NCBI GenBank assembly: GCA_016200365.1
Contig: JACQEW010000327.1
Coordinates: forward strand, 1 to 5,769
Source: Nitrospinota bacterium
Lineage (GTDB): Bacteria; Nitrospinota; Nitrospinia; UBA9942
DNA length: 5,769 nt
Direction: 5' to 3'
Shown here: positions 4,943-5,769 of the stretch, piece after piece
Numbering within the stretch: the first letter of the stretch is position 1
How the letters are laid out: every line of letters begins with the position of its first letter
Made by a program: the position numbers and the translations under genes
The notes under the pieces: model-generated
Databases searched by the model: none
What the model was told of the DNA's origin: nothing
Seen by the model: the letters and a program-made list of their open reading frames with translations, nothing else

Positions 4943-5769
4943 TCAGATGACATATCTGCCGACAGTCTGAATCAATATATTCATATCCGGTTTACTTATG
5001 AAATCGCTTGCCCCAAGCCCCTCCCATTTTTTTATATTATCCTGGGTCGCCATGGACGAAAATATTATCACAGGGAGGGCTTTTAATTGCGGGTGGGATT
5101 TAATCCTTGAAAGCAAGTGCAGCCCGTCCATTTTAGGCATCTCCACATCCGATATGACGAGGTTAATAAAGTCTGTAAGCCTTTTATTCTGCACAGAGGA
5201 TTTATCCGACAGCTCGTTTAATCTCTTCAGTGCATCTTCTCCATTGTAAGCCCAGAGAACATTGTAGCCTGCATCTGTAAGCGCGCCTTTGATTAATTTC
5301 ATAATCATGCCGGAGTCTTCGGCAATAAGGATAGTTTTATCTTTATGCTCAACCTTACCCCTTTCAGCCTTTCCTCCGCCAATACCTGTTGCCGGATTCA
5401 CCTCTGCTATAATCTTCTCGAAATCCAGCATCATCAGAATCTTGTTGTCAAATTTAACTATGCCTGTAACGCATTCCTCGCCCACCCCTGTCATTAATGA
5501 GGTCGGGGGCTCGACCCTCTCCCATGAAACTCTGTGTATCCTTGATACCGAGCTTACGAGGAAGCCGTTATAAATCCTGTTAAACTCCGTAACGATTATC
5601 CTGTTGAGCGGGAGATCGGGGTCGTATTTGCCGAGCCACTTTGGAAGGTTTATCACAGGTATGATCCTGCCTCTTAAATTTATAACACCGGCTACCGCAG
5701 GATGAGATTTTGTTATCTCTGTAATATTATCGGGGGTCTTTATTATCTCCCTTACCTTGCCGACATTTA
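4943..5769 (-). CDS. cheV: CheV-type chemotaxis coupling protein (CheW domain + response receiver), 5' end outside window
   Basis: CheV couples chemoreceptors to the CheA kinase through a CheW-like domain and carries a receiver domain that CheA phosphorylates, probably for adaptation. The frame is open to the right edge (first full codon ends at 5767) and stops with TGA at 4943, giving 274 visible residues. The visible start, NVGKVREIIKTP followed by GVINLRG (residues 27-33), lies inside the CheW fold. VSRIHRVSWERVEPP follows, then a Gly/Lys-rich linker near residues 125-143. The receiver runs from about 145 to 274: acidic pair E150-D151, phosphoacceptor D207 in ISDVEMPKMDG (codon 5147-5149), Ser pair 237-238 and K259 in the SKP motif. 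A GTG at 5656 could be mistaken for a start, but homology continues upstream. CheV proteins usually have about 300-320 residues, so some 35-45 are missing. The next gene on the strand lies 287 bases downstream. The family call is secure from both domains; the exact start cannot be seen. Confidence 0.93.
   Translation of the reverse strand, partial: NVGKVREIIKTPDNITEITKSHPAVAGVINLRGRIIPVINLPKWLGKYDPDLPLNRIIVTEFNRIYNGFLVSSVSRIHRVSWERVEPPTSLMTGVGEECVTGIVKFDNKILMMLDFEKIIAEVNPATGIGGGKAERGKVEHKDKTILIAEDSGMIMKLIKGALTDAGYNVLWAYNGEDALKRLNELSDKSSVQNKRLTDFINLVISDVEMPKMDGLHLLSRIKSHPQLKALPVIIFSSMATQDNIKKWEGLGASDFISKPDMNILIQTVGRYVI

Overview
All five genes in this window lie on the minus strand. Read in transcription order (high to low coordinates) they are: the 3' part of a CheV-type chemotaxis coupling protein (running off the right edge), a major facilitator superfamily (MFS) permease, a small putative lipoprotein of unknown function, a TorD-family molybdoenzyme chaperone, and a full-length KefB-type CPA2 cation/proton antiporter with C-terminal TrkA-N and TrkA-C domains. 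The coding content is that of a motile Gram-negative bacterium with molybdenum-enzyme respiration. The moderate base composition and the several kinds of short palindromic intergenic repeat recall Nitrospirota or deltaproteobacterial (Desulfobacterota-like) genomes, but this is an impression, since no rRNA or strict marker gene is present.

Layout. Positions 4943-5769 hold cheV without its first few dozen residues. Positions 4656-4942 form a 287-base gap filled by a nested inverted repeat: pyrimidine/purine-rich outer arms, imperfect arms of about 40 bases inside them, and a core of tandem heptamers. Positions 4655-2244 hold MFS, lipoprotein and torD, which overlap by 4 and 17 bases and so look translationally coupled. 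After a 60-base gap containing a candidate extended -10 promoter comes the antiporter (2183-210). Positions 1-209 downstream of it hold a twin-hairpin repeat and a short CTCTGTG direct repeat.

How the genes relate. The MFS-lipoprotein-torD trio reads as one operon, possibly continuing into the antiporter. TorD proteins fold or proofread molybdopterin enzymes, but no such enzyme is encoded here, so its client is unknown. The lipoprotein is not recognised. cheV is probably a separate unit.

The most notable structure is a palindromic repeat of about 150-165 bases lying in frame inside the MFS gene. It encodes about 55 low-complexity residues with a repeated PLPFGE motif, exactly in the loop between the two six-helix halves. 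I see no convincing new defence or mobile system. The unusual signal here is the density and variety of small palindromic repeats, one of which has become protein-coding.
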